Positions 1-9,046 are shown, numbered from the stretch's first letter. The stretch is DNA of 64,000 nucleotides from Incurvaria masculella (GCA_946894095.1 OX335651.1:17010501-17074500), one strand, 5' to 3'. Notes: generated from the letters alone by a model not told the origin. Made by a program: numbers and translations.

Positions 1-380
1 GCCTCTCCTGTCAATCATTGGTCACACCGCTCCCGCCCCTCCCCCTCCCCACTCCCTGCCGACGGCGTCGATCCACACTTGTTATTGTGCATTTTATCTG
101 GGTTTTCTGCGAATAACGCTTCCGTTAGGTAACCATGTGTGTGTCAACGTCGGCCCGTATCATGGTTTAGTCATTTTGTTATCTCTGCCTAACCACTAGC
201 GTTGCCGCCGGAATTTTCTATTAAATATATTTACGTATTGAACTTCGGACGCCGTGTCGAGGATGAAGCCAGGTTGGGAGGACCAACAACTGGTCCTGCA
301 CAAGGCGCAGATAAGGTCTTGTGCGGAGTATTGTTCGCACTAGCGGTGGGACGTACGAGTATTTCTGGATACTTAGCTCC
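1..380. other. Unassigned sequence, possible degraded coding remnant
   Basis: No feature is firmly recognised. On the + strand about 235-330 reads as a protein-like stretch (residues FGRRVEDEARLGGPTTGPAQ) that continues only in another frame after about 320. This would suit a frameshifted transposon remnant, but I cannot name a family. The block stops where the MITE at 381 begins. Confidence 0.3.
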
Positions 381-530
381 GATTGCACGAAGAGACGGCT
401 GAGTTCATCAATGTTCAAAAACGTCACTTTTAGTGAACCCTATGGAGCTCCTTCCATACTGTCCATACAAAGTGACGTGTTTTATCATACGTTGACGTTG
501 ACTTTGATGTTTTGTCCTTTCGTGCCCTCG
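381..530. mobile_element. Short MITE with GCACGAA ends, copy 1
   Basis: The ends are inverted and related: GCACGAAGAGAC at 385 and the complement of GCACGAAAGGAC near 513-524. The interior matches 21600-21758 almost throughout, including the shared GTCACTTTTAGTGAACC block. A second copy with the same boundaries shows this is a mobile unit and not unique DNA. No coding capacity and no clear target duplication is visible. Confidence 0.6.
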
Positions 531-1018
531 GCCCTTCGGAGGACGAGTACGATGGCAAAAAAATCCTAGTAACAATAACTAATGATAAAATCGATATAAC
601 TATTCCACGAGTACGGACGGTTGCTTCAGAGGCCCTATTACGAGTTACAAATCACTTATCGAAATTTCGCTAAGCTATTCGTTTCCACAGGTTTACACCA
701 TTGAATGGAGCAGGCATTTGAGGGATAGACTAAACCGCACGTCCATGGGATTTTAAATGTGTGTAGATACATATTTTCAACACTGTTTATAATTATTATA
801 TTATATCCAATATATTTATAGGAGGTGTATCCACCCCTCCGAATTTGATGCGCTGCCACCGGGCCGCCTGGCTAACATAGTGACAGCTAGCCTCTCCATT
901 CTGGTAGTGCGATCTCAGTCGTCGCCCAATACGGTAACTAAACAAACACGTTTATATGTTTTTATACTTCTGCACAAAAATAAAAATCCATGAGCGGGCG
1001 ATTTAGTATATCCCTCAA

Positions 1019-1357
1019 TTTTTTTTTTTTTTATGTGACAGGACATGGATGGCTAATACCACAAGCTCTGTCATGGTATTAGCCCAACACACCACATGGG
1101 AACTAGGTGCCATGCCAGGACCTTCCTTATATTGCACGGCTACATTGAACTGGATAGAAAACACGGACAATTTTCATTGCCGCTTCGACCATCGTTCATC
1201 CAATGCGATGGTACCAACCCGGGCGGGATAAACCCTACCACCTAGTAAGTAAGGAAGGGGACCTACAGCTTAACGTGGAATCCGAACCACGGCCAGCCTC
1301 TCTCAACGGTCGAATGGTCACCCATCCAAGACCAGACCGGAACCAGCGTTGTTTAAC
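1019..1357 (-). mobile_element. HaSE-like SINE, head truncated
   Basis: This is a minus-strand SINE. On the + strand it begins with the T-run complementary to the poly(A) tail, then ATGGATGGCTAATACC and the shared body. It ends within the 5S-rRNA-derived head at CCAGCGTTGTTTAAC. It is nearly identical to 7592-7978 over the body. The first ~80 bp of the 5S-type head are missing, which is the normal result of incomplete reverse transcription or later deletion. Confidence 0.75.
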
Positions 1358-1395
1358 TATTCAATGGTTCAATGGTAAGCCTGCAGAAACGAACA

Positions 1396-1639
1396 GGGGT
1401 TCCATTCAGAGCAAGAGTGAGTTCGAGTTCGGGAGTGAGTTAACCTAAAAATAGCTGGGAAATATATTATTATTTAAATAACGGAACCGTTATTTATACT
1501 TCCAACGTATTTACGGGACAAACCAGATTTTTACCTAACTGTAATGATGTTCTAGAAGTGTGGAAACAGTAACTATTTAAAAAAGTGAGTTGATATTTAG
1601 TGGCGAATTCGAACTCACTCTTACTCTGAATGGACCCCC
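1396..1639. mobile_element. MITE with TCCATTCAGAG inverted ends
   Basis: Terminal inverted repeats of about 30 bp: TCCATTCAGAGCAAGAGTGA at 1401 matches the complement of 1615-1634 with one mismatch in the first 20 bases. GGGG/CCCC flanks extend the match. The ~180-bp interior has no open frame. It is inserted beside the SINE at 1019-1357. Confidence 0.7.
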
Positions 1640-1714
1640 AGCTCAGCAAAATTTCGATAAGTAATTTGTATAAGTGGTAAATTTCGATAAGTGATTGGGC
1701 TTCTGAAGCAACTT

Positions 1715-1988
1715 ACTGGACTGTTCGTGCTCGTTCACTTCACCGATGTCTCCCAGTAATCACCACCACTGCTTACCACCGTAACGATCCTACCTACTAG
1801 GTGTGTATGAAGATTTATTAGCGTTTGAAGTGTCCGAGGCGGCGCCGCTCCGCCCGTGCGTCGACGCGACGCGGCGAGACACTATCACGCGTTTTAATTG
1901 CCACACATGCGAGGGGCACGGGTCGACGGCCTCAGCGGCGCTGCCATCGTCGACTTCCACGCCAGAGGTCATGGATTCAAATCCATCC
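1715..1988. other. Unassigned, GC-rich block
   Basis: About 1830-1975 is clearly richer in G+C than its surroundings, with many CG dinucleotides. Two overlapping short frames are open on + but neither resembles a known protein. I see no repeat partner elsewhere in the window. Confidence 0.3.
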
Positions 1989-2070
1989 GAATTCCTTCGG
2001 GAATGCGGTGTGGCTTAGGTATATCATCACGGTGGGTGTGGTAGTAGCCATCCATGTCCAATGACTTTAA
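1989..2070 (+). mobile_element. HaSE-like SINE tail fragment
   Basis: Carries the 3' part of the SINE body (GAATTCCTTCGGGAATGCGG, then the region ending AGCCATCCATGTCCA) and a short A-run. The A-run joins directly to the start of an AGTGCGAG repeat at 2071. The same junction recurs at 18107 and 59620. Confidence 0.7.
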
Positions 2071-2143
2071 AAAAAAACCGGCCAAGTGCGAGTCAGACCC
2101 GCACACGAAAGGTTCCTTACAAGATTTATCACAAAAAATCACG

Positions 2144-2815
2144 TTTTTTAACCGACTTCAAAAAAAGGAGGAGGTTATCAATTCGTCTGTATGTTTTTTA
2201 ACCGACTTCATTTTTTTTTTGTTTTTTTTTTTATGTTTGTTACTACCTCATAACTTTTGCCTGGGTGAACCGATTTTGATGATTATTTTTTTTAAATGAT
2301 AGCTAGTACTTCCCAAGTAGTCCCATTTTAATTTGGTTAAGTTCTGACAATGATATCCATGAGAAAATCATAAAAGTCTTAAATTTGTATTAATATGTGC
2401 GCGACAAATGGACGAATAACTCAATATAACGCCAACCGATTTCGGTGATTCTTTTTTTATTGGAAAGGACGTGTACAAATTAGTAAGTTTACTTCAGATT
2501 CACTAAAAATAAACAAATAAAAAAAACAAATTTAACAAAAAAAATAACCGACTTCAAAGGAAAATCACTAAAAAGTAAAAAATAATTTTCATTTTTGTAG
2601 TTACGATTTCTGTAATTTTTTGAGTCGGTGTCAGCCAAGGTTAGGTTAGGTTAGGTTAGGTTAGTTTAGGTTCTCTTGATTGGCGCAGCGGGTGCCCAGC
2701 TGACGCCGACTCAAAAAATTACAGAAATCGTAACTACAAAAATGAAAATTATTTTTTACTTTTTAGTGATTTTCCTTTGAAGTCGGTTATTTTTTTTGTT
2801 AAATTTGTTTTTTTT
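2144..2815 (+). mobile_element. Composite fold-back element with TTAGG core, copy 1
   Basis: Two parts. Body 2148-2525 begins TTTAACCGACTTCAAAAAAA with AAGGAGGAGGTT, a repeat common in moths. Hairpin 2527-2810 has arms (2527-2635 and about 2699-2810) that are near-perfect inverted complements for roughly 109 bp. They enclose a ~63-nt loop holding six tandem TTAGG-type units (2639-2670). The same body and hairpin occur inverted at 18961-19602. Both arm ends read ACCGACTTCAAAGG(A). Confidence 0.75.
2636..2698 (+). repeat. Interstitial TTAGG (insect telomere-type) array
   Basis: AGGTTAGGTTAGGTTAGG-type tandem units, followed by a TTCTCTTGATTGGCGCAGC segment, form the loop of the 2527-2810 hairpin. 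The motif equals the ancestral insect telomere repeat, but the array is only about 30 bp and is embedded in a mobile element. Confidence 0.8.
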
Positions 2816-3224
2816 GTATGGAGCCTTCTTTAATTTCATATTTTAAAATTTTACCTATTTGTTGTCATAGCGACAAATTAAATACACACTTTTTTAAAAA
2901 TTTCAGCTGCCGTCCTATCACGGTGCATGAGATACAACCCTGTGACGGACGGACGTACAGCGGAGGTTCCGTTGGCACCCTTTGGGTACGGAATCCTAAA
3001 ATGTCCACGAAAATATAGTTGTGATCAGTCAGGAAAGAAATAGATCTCGAATTCGCTTAGCAAAACAGTGTTCTTTACCGGTTCTCTATCTAAAATATAT
3101 TGTATACGTATGTAATAGTTTGAATAAATAAATAAAATTACGTGCCAAATATGGCACCCGTTATCATGATAGCCTGTTTGTACCGTATGAGTAGGGACAC
3201 ACATCAGGAAATAAAACACCTGAA

Positions 3225-3485
3225 TCCTTACTAATATTATAATTGCGAAAGTAACTCTGTCCGACTGTCCGTAATGTTTTCACGCCTAAGCAGCTGAACC
3301 AATTTTGATGAAATTTGGGTATAGAGAGAGTCTGGACCTTGAGAAAGGACATTAGCTACCTTTTGTGGCGAAAATATTAAACTCAAGGGGGGGGGGGGGT
3401 GAAAGTTTGTATGGGGAACTTATATAACATTAAATGTTCACCCCGAAGCGACATTGACCCGAGCGGAGCCAGGTACGTCAGCTAG
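3225..3485 (+). mobile_element. Helitron-like non-autonomous element
   Basis: Starts TCCTTACTAATATTATAA and ends GTCAGCTAG followed by T. That is the TC...CTAG layout inserted between A and T expected of Helitrons. The interior has CTGAACCAATTTTGATGAAA, typical of this moth repeat family, plus a run of 14 G at about 3387. No RepHel coding sequence is present. A related element lies on the other strand at 50033-50246. Confidence 0.6.
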
Positions 3486-3904
3486 TCCAATGTAAATATA
3501 TAAAAGACTAGAATAACAGTTTTAGCCCACTCCGTATGTAAGATGAAATCGGGCTGATCAACATATCATCTGCACAAGAACGTTCTAGGTTCTGCATTTT
3601 TCCGATATCTCTCCCAGTCACCCGGTTGACTTTCCATCACCGCAACGCATCGCTAGCACAGCGAGGCGCTTGCGCAAGCGCACTCCTAATGACATCCACA
3701 GCGAAAGCTCTCTCAGAGATACACGAGCGGCGTATGTTTTGTTGTGTTGACCTCGATTACAGCCGTGAGAATGTTAGGACATGTGGTAGCAGCGGGGCCG
3801 CCGCCGCCGTCGGCGTCGCCGTGTGCTCATGTGGATCTTGTTATACTTATTTCATCACCAGGGTAGATTGCACCTCGAACGTGTACACGTATACAACATT
3901 TTGT
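3486..3904. other. Unassigned, GC-rich, with a perfect 16-bp palindrome
   Basis: No repeat partner or convincing coding frame. The palindrome GCGCTTGCGCAAGCGC spans 3666-3681. A 96-codon frame (3626-3916) has low-complexity Ala/Val/Gly content from GCC/GTC runs and resembles no known protein. Confidence 0.3.
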
Positions 3905-3907
3905 CAG

Positions 3908-4003
3908 CCTCGGTAGCTCAGTGTGCGACGCCTTGCGATACGATAAGCTGGGGAAGCACCTCTGAGCGCGGCTAGGTTCTGGATGGGTGACGGCCATAGA
4001 CGG
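3908..4003 (+). mobile_element. SINE head fragment (5S/tRNA-like)
   Basis: GTCAGCCTCGGTAGCTCAGT, then GCGACGCC and, near 3981, GGATGGGTGAC. The same order occurs (inverted) in the head of the SINE at 58955-59306. GGATGGGTGAC is the 5S rRNA box-C-like motif, and GGTAGCTCAGT resembles a Pol III A box. No SINE body follows, so this is a head-only remnant. Confidence 0.5.
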
Positions 4004-4200
4004 ACAGTATTACACAACCGGCGTGCGTCGTCGGCAGCAAAGTCTTGAGTCGACAGCACGCCGGCAGCATTCGGCAGTAGACCAGCAGCTACTGCTGCAG
4101 TCGGAGCCGACAGTAAAATGGGTCTTATGGCAGGCAGCTAGTCGCGGTCGGTAGCAGGCAGCAAGGCGACTGCGCGTGCAATCCATGTGGTGAACCATAG
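4004..4200. repeat. Cryptic CGGCAG-rich simple sequence
   Basis: Irregular repetition of GGCAGC, CGGCAG and CAGCAGC with little other sequence. This looks like slippage-derived, imperfect simple sequence. Frames here are artefacts of composition. Confidence 0.45.
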
Positions 4201-4701
4201 TCTGTATTGAAACAGCCGACCGCCCAACTGGGACGGCATTTTGCTACAGGCGGCGCGTCGACTGAAAGGTGAAGTCCGTGTTGATGAACTCACTGTTTAA
4301 AATCTCGTACGGAAAAGGCACATTCCAATCACCTCCAACGGCTGCCGTAACCCCTACTTAAACGAAACGGCGTCTGCCACTATACGGCCCAATTGACCTG
4401 TGCGTCGACTGCGACATTTTTGTCGTTCCCACAACGCGACGCGCGACAATTGGCCAAATTGACCGGTATGCGTGCGCCGCTCCTCACGCCGCCATGCGCC
4501 GCGCGCCGCTCCGACGGAATTGGAGCTAATTGTTACCTACGGGAGACCGCTGCGATGGATAGGGCCATCAGCCATCGAGTAAGGGGGCCGGGAGCGGCAC
4601 TCGAAACTGGTCCGTGTAGCGGCCGTGAAGCCTAATTTTACGGTAGCGCCGGTCACTCAGTTCGCTTATGAATTCGCTCACTTCTGGTGTCTGTACCCGA
4701 A
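4201..4701. other. Unassigned
   Basis: Moderately GC-rich around 4400-4640. I see no repeat partner, RNA gene or recognisable coding sequence. GTTCGCTTATGAATTCGC at about 4659 resembles the GAATTCGTAAGCGAAC motif of repeats at 6190, 27030 and 36686. Confidence 0.3.
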
Positions 4702-5510
4702 GTCTCAGTTGTCACCTAAATTGGCGTTACGGCAAACCGATCGACTGGCGTTTTCAAATGTATGGAGAAAATGAAGAGCGCGCGCAGTGGGCGTTAAGGC
4801 GCTAGGACTAGCCAACTACTCGCGCCATACAAATGCACTTTATAACAAATGTAATAATATGAAGTGAAACGCTTCAGCAAATCCAAATAGAACTCCAGAC
4901 TGATAATGGATTGTTAATATTTTTTTATTCCATCATTTATTTAAATAATAATATAAATAAAAAAGTTGATTTTTCTCATTAGAAATCTGAAAGTAATTCG
5001 ATTTCTAGATATAAGCAAAAACAGCATATATGCATAAACAAAAAATTCCATTTGCTTTTAGATTTCTACATTTAGTCAAAAAAGTTCGGAAATGGACACC
5101 GTTTCCGCAATTTATTTTGTATAGAAAAAGGAAACATACATTAACGAAAATAATTCAATTCCTAGACAAGGAATCATATATTGTAAGAATGACACTTATA
5201 ATCGTCAGACTTAGTTAGTTAACTTGGGGTGCCTCGTCTAACTTTGCGATTTGGCTAGTACCAGGCCCTTAAGCGAACTAACATTTTCGAGTCCGAGCTT
5301 GATTTGACAGCTTACTCAACATTGCCGTAAAAACGTAGACGTTGCCGTTTACGTCTACTCCGCGTTCTCATACAAATCGGAAGTCCGCGTTTGACTTTGA
5401 CAGCTTGAAGAAGTAAAAACACAGAATATCTAGTAAAAACTTGTATGGAGTTTGACGTTTTTACGGAACTTCGAAGTTACGTAAACGCCAATTTAGGTAA
5501 AAACTGAGAC
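4702..5510. mobile_element. MITE with GTCTCAGTT ends, host of a TTAA element
   Basis: About 30-bp terminal inverted repeats. Left is GTCTCAGTTGTCACC followed by TAAATTGGCGTT. Right is the complement of GTCTCAGTTTTTACC plus the same continuation. The centre is interrupted by the element at 4798-5268. A shorter inverted copy without that insertion lies at 7293-7566 and shows the pre-insertion structure. Confidence 0.65.
4798..5268 (+). mobile_element. 471-bp TTAA-flanked non-autonomous transposon, copy 1
   Basis: Flanked by TTAA at 4794-4797 and 5269-5272. The ends GGCGCTAGGACTAGCCAA and (complement of the right end) GGGCCTGGTACTAGCCAA are imperfect inverted repeats of about 18 bp. A ~92-95% similar copy with the same boundaries is at 42858-43330. 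A TTAA target duplication is typical of piggyBac- or Kolobok-type elements. There is no transposase here, so it is non-autonomous. Confidence 0.75.
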
Positions 5511-6189
5511 TGCCGGCTCTGGTCTCTGTAAATTAACTCGCCGGGTGAACAGGCAAGTGAGTGATTACGTCTAAATTTTAGTTACATTTCTTAACATATT
5601 AAGGACCGATTTTTGCATGCTAGGTCTATGGATTTTTCAATCCTCAGATAGTACTTTTCAGACATATAGTACAAATTCACGTTGTTCAAAAGACGGATAG
5701 CCGGAGAATTATATTTTCTATCACAAATTATCTGACTATAATTTTATTAAACATATGGACTTACAATATCGGATGGATAAGCAGACGCGTAAATAAATAC
5801 GTCGAATAGATATTTGCTGCCCTGCAGCCTAAGCCTGCAGCCCTAAGTGGTAAATCTCAATTCACATGGCCGTATAAAACGTCGTTTGACAGCGAGAAGT
5901 CAAACTCAAGGAAGCTTTAGTAATCGCAGTAATCTCATGTAATCTTAGGAATCTGGTTGGACACCGAGGAGTCTCTAAAAATATTAGTGAGTCCGGGGAA
6001 TCTGGTCGTAGTTCTAGGAATCTCTGGAAATATTAGGCAATCTGGAGTCACTTTAGGTAATCTGGGAATCTTAATGAAATCATTGGCATGAATTAATTGG
6101 TAATTTAAGTAATGTTAGGCGCGGGAGTTAGAGGAATCTCACTTTCATTTGGAGAGAGCATTGTCCGATGGCATTATTTTTTAGCGCAA
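5511..6189. other. Unassigned with degenerate GGAATCT-type repetition
   Basis: About 5918-6080 has loosely repeated GTAATCT/GGAATCT/GAGTCT words. This is cryptic simple sequence without clean units. The rest shows nothing recognisable. Confidence 0.35.
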
Positions 6190-6420
6190 CGAACATTCGA
6201 GGTGGTGCGTCCGGAATTCATAAGCGAACTGACTGGCCAGCGTTACCGTCAGTGTGTTTCGGTTGCCACTCCCGCCCAATATTACTCGTTGCATCAGGTT
6301 CTCGGATGTCTCATCGTAACGGAGAAGATATTATTTTGTACCCCTATTTTAGTGAGAAATCGAAGAGCTACGTGAGTTTAAGTGCTCGGATTTCAACAGG
6401 CCCGCGCTTCCATCACTCCA
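6190..6420. repeat. Dispersed repeat with GAATTCATAAGCGAACTGAC
   Basis: GTGCGTCCGGAATTCATAAG at about 6205 and the following GCCACTCCCGCCC recur at 27030-27150 (GTGCGTCCCGAATTCGTAAG), at 36735-36870 and, more diverged, at 32360-32520. An ~80-bp inverted-end unit is visible at 36686. The small frames overlapping this copy are not conserved between copies. Confidence 0.45.
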
Positions 6421-7292
6421 CATTGCGGCCAGGCCAATACCCTTGTTTTTCACACAACACAGCTTCATCATGGTCAGAAATATATTGACCCTACCATAGC
6501 GTTTAGATAGAAACACGTTTTTTTATGTTTATGTACGTTTTCGTATACGGATAAACTGTTATTTAGCTCGACGTTTCGTCGAGACATTATGCTGTGGACA
6601 TTATCAGGATTCGCGACGCGACCTGGAGGACCTCTTACGCTTCGTCCAGTCAGATGTCAACTGCAGGTTGTCGTCTGCGCAGATTGTAGCTGTAGGGTAG
6701 GTTCAGATGAGGGTAGTGACGAAGAATCCCGTTCGGCAATGCTAACGGTGTCACTTTTCAGAAGTGTTAGCAGCTGAACTCTTGTGTTGCCACATTTCGC
6801 CGGTAACGGAGACCAAGAAGCTGACAGCTTCATACTATCTTCTCTGTTAAAGATGGGATGCCTTGTAATTCAATCAATTCACTATCTATCGTTTTCTTAC
6901 CTAGTTTTACTGAGAAGAAATTATGACAAGAAAAATTTTCTAGCAGATTAGAAGTCTGATGCTTTGGGATATGATAACATGTATACTTACTTCTATCCAG
7001 GCGGCTTTAATTAATTTTGATTCAGTGTTTTTTACCCACTCATTTATTGCTTCACCTATTTATTATTTGACCTGAATTGGACGAGACGACGATGCGATGG
7101 CATGCCACAGCACCGCGCCGCACGACCAATACGGCACTACGAGATGACGCGTTGTCATCGTTGGAGAGTACTCACGAAACGTCGCCTTTACTTTGAATAA
7201 ATGTAAAAAATCAATTAACGAACGATATTTTATATTTTTCTATAGATTTAATCTGGATAAATGTTTTGATTTCAGTATGGGTAGTCCTAGTT
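6421..7292. other. Unassigned
   Basis: No repeat partners seen. There is a small inverted repeat CTCGACGTTTCGTCGAG near 6568 and another (GATGAC...GTCATC) near 7143. A GC-richer patch at 6590-6700 has no recognisable product. Confidence 0.3.
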
Positions 7293-7566
7293 CCCACTTA
7301 CATTCGCGTTTACGGAACTTCTAAGTTACATAAAACGTCAAAATCGAGTTTTACTTCTTCAAACGGTCAAAAACAAACTCGGTCTACCGACGCGGTGTCG
7401 GCGTGAACGGCACCCAACGTATTACGGCGAGGAGCGTGAACTGTCAAATCAAACTCGGACTCGCAAATGTTAGTTTGCTTGACTCCTACTGCTCACGCTC
7501 TTCAATTCTCCATGCATTTGAAAACGCTAGTCGACCGGTTTGGCGTAAACGCCAATTGAGTGTTAT
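7293..7566. mobile_element. MITE related to 4702-5510, inverted, uninterrupted
   Basis: On the minus strand this reads colinearly with 4702-5510: AATTGGCGTTTACG, then TTTTCAAATGCATGGAGAA, CTAACATTTGCGAGTCCGAG, and TTTGACGTTTTATG. It lacks the 471-bp TTAA element. At the corresponding point it has GTCAAGC where the other copy has GT-TAA...TTAAGC, so it serves as a paralogous empty site. Confidence 0.6.
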
Positions 7567-7591
7567 GACGACGTGAAATACATGACGATAT

Positions 7592-7978
7592 GTTTTTTTT
7601 TTATGTGACTGGACATGGATGGCTAATACCACACCTTCTGTCATGGTATTAGCCCAACACACCACATGGGAACTAGGTGCCATGCCAGGACCTTCCTTAT
7701 ATTGCACGGCTACATTGAACTGGATGGAAAACACGGACAATTTTCATTGCCGCTTCGACCATCGTTCATCCAATGCGATGGTACCAACCCGGGCGGGATT
7801 AACCCTACCACCTAGTAAGTAAGGAAGGGGACCTACAGTTTAACGTGGAATCCGAACCACGGCCAGCCTCTCCCAACGGTCGAATGGTCACCCATCCAAG
7901 ACCAGACCGGACCCAGCGTTGCTTAACTTCGGAGAGTGATCGCCGAAGTGTCGCGCCACTGGACCACTGAGGCTGACA
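7592..7978 (-). mobile_element. Full-length HaSE3-like SINE (5S rRNA-derived head)
   Basis: This is the best SINE in the window. Read on the minus strand the head begins GTCAGCCTCAGTGG and contains CCGAAGTTAAGCAACGCTGG and GTCTTGGATGGGTGACC, closely matching the internal promoter region of 5S rRNA. The body follows (GGTTGGTACCATCGCATTGG, GTTCAATGTAGCCGTGC), then a tail ending ATCCATGTCCAGTCACAT and poly(A). From memory, a 5S-headed SINE sharing body and tail with a tRNA-headed SINE was described in Helicoverpa armigera (HaSE3/HaSE1). The name should be checked by alignment. Confidence 0.8.
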
Positions 7979-8730
7979 ACAAAAATATGATGAATAACTG
8001 AGGTATGTATGACTACAAAAATATGCCAATTTGACAAAGTTATTACCAAAAGTTATGTACAAAAACGTTAAAAAGGAATAGACTCGATACGTCGTACGTC
8101 GCCGCCGTGTGTTTGCCTAATGTCCGGTATCTACTTGTTATACTATATTTATGTATGTAAGTGGAAGTCTATAATTTTGAACATATCTCCTGAATTTAGT
8201 TAATATTGTAATGTAATCCGCTGTTGATTTTTTTAGCTTTCTTTCTTCAATTAATGTGTCCTCATTTCACGGTAGATTCTTGTTCTGAAATTGCTAATTA
8301 AAATAATTGTGACGTGTAGAAAAATCTATCAAATAAATGAACTAGTAACTCTGCAAATATCAAATTCGTTGACAAAAGCGAGGTACTTGCTTATTGTGAA
8401 AAAGTTAATTATATTTAAGGTTACATAAAATTACCACGCCGTGTCTACTCGTTGATACTTGGAACTTTCAACCCATGGTACCGATAGGGTCCATGACCGA
8501 CGCGCCTGCGAGCCAACGTCAACTCGCCTGAACTCTAAACTTCTTAATGGGTTAGCTGCGTACGCTCCTGTTTTTATTACACGCTCTTCGTTGAAGGGTT
8601 AATAAGTGACTCATCAGTTGTGTGCAGCTTGCCTCATCCGAGCACCTTGCGAGAAGTATGATAGATTTATGTTATAACTACGTTTCTGTCAATTATTATA
8701 ACCTATAAAACTGTTACTTTGTATCTACAG
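7979..8730. other. Unassigned
   Basis: AT-rich sequence without a repeat partner that I could see. The end (about 8715-8730) is a pyrimidine-containing stretch ending CTACAG, a possible splice acceptor for the candidate exon at 8731. Confidence 0.3.
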
Positions 8731-8827
8731 GAAAAGAAAAAGACAACACATGCCAAAAAGACCACGAATTGAAACTGCACTCTGCAAACTGACAACGAAA
8801 TATAGCCACAAGGATCACTATTGCAGA
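8731..8827 (+). CDS. Candidate internal exon of an unknown gene
   Basis: A 97-nt segment bounded by an acceptor-like GTATCTACAG (to 8730) and a donor-like GTAAGA (8828-8833). One of three frames is open throughout: one base, then 32 codons, with basic residues first (KRKRQHMPKRPRIE) and three cysteines at most in the remainder. The other two frames contain stops. I do not recognise the product and see no partner exon nearby. Splice-like boundaries of this quality occur by chance in AT-rich introns, so this is a suggestion only. Confidence 0.25.
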
Positions 8828-8833
8828 GTAAGA

Positions 8834-9046
8834 ACAATACCTGTTATGGAAATAATGTATTAACCTTTTAGAACGACAAAGGACAATGCTAAATATATTC
8901 GGGGATGGAAAAGCGCTTCGTGCTACGCTTATTTAGATTTTCACTGTTATTCGACATACTACTATTTAGATAGGTGTAAAAAGCTTACTTCTTTTCGACG
9001 TGACGTCCACCACGTTGCGGAATTCATCTGGATCGCGGATTTTTTG
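8834..9046. other. Unassigned
   Basis: Nothing recognisable between the candidate exon and the next SINE fragment. Confidence 0.3.

Larger units (their letters stand above)
619..1714. mobile_element. MITE with GTTGCTTCAGA ends, containing later insertions
   Basis: The left end GGTTGCTTCAGAGGCCC (619-635) and the right end (about 1697-1713, complement AGTTGCTTCAGAAGCCC) are inverted repeats. Both are followed inward by AATCACTTATCGAAATTT. A SINE (1019-1357) and a second MITE (1396-1639) sit inside, which explains the unusual length. A related MITE lies at 26677-26990, with TTACGAATCACTTATC near both ends. Confidence 0.55.
2071..3001 (+). repeat. AGTGCGAG dispersed repeat, split by an insertion
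   Basis: The left part (2071-2147) has CCGGCCAAGTGCGAG followed by ACAAAAAATCACG. The right part (about 2812-3001) has TGTATGGAGCC, ATTTCAGCTGCC, a GACGGACGGACG tract and CCCTTTGGGTACGGAATCC. In an uninterrupted copy (29872-30157) these two parts are contiguous, so 2144-2815 is a later insertion. I recognise this as a very common lepidopteran non-coding repeat. Its class (SINE-, Helitron- or MITE-like) is not settled by what I see. Confidence 0.75.

Noticed and set aside
1049..1448. Recurrent protein starting MANTT or MRWYQPGR at 1049, 1203, 7619, 17172 and 17338
   Set aside because: These similar frames recur only because they lie in copies of the same SINE. They are not conserved as protein and are on the strand opposite to SINE transcription.
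2636..2698. Telomere or healed chromosome end (TTAGG repeats)
   Set aside because: Only about six units, and the same array sits at the same place in a second copy of the mobile element at 18961-19602.
3387..3400. G-run as a functional G-quadruplex
   Set aside because: A single homopolymer of 14 G inside a Helitron-like repeat is most simply polymerase slippage. Its length may also be unreliable in the assembly.
7890..7978. Genuine 5S rRNA gene on the minus strand
   Set aside because: Only the internal-promoter part of 5S is present, and it is attached to a SINE body that recurs with other heads.
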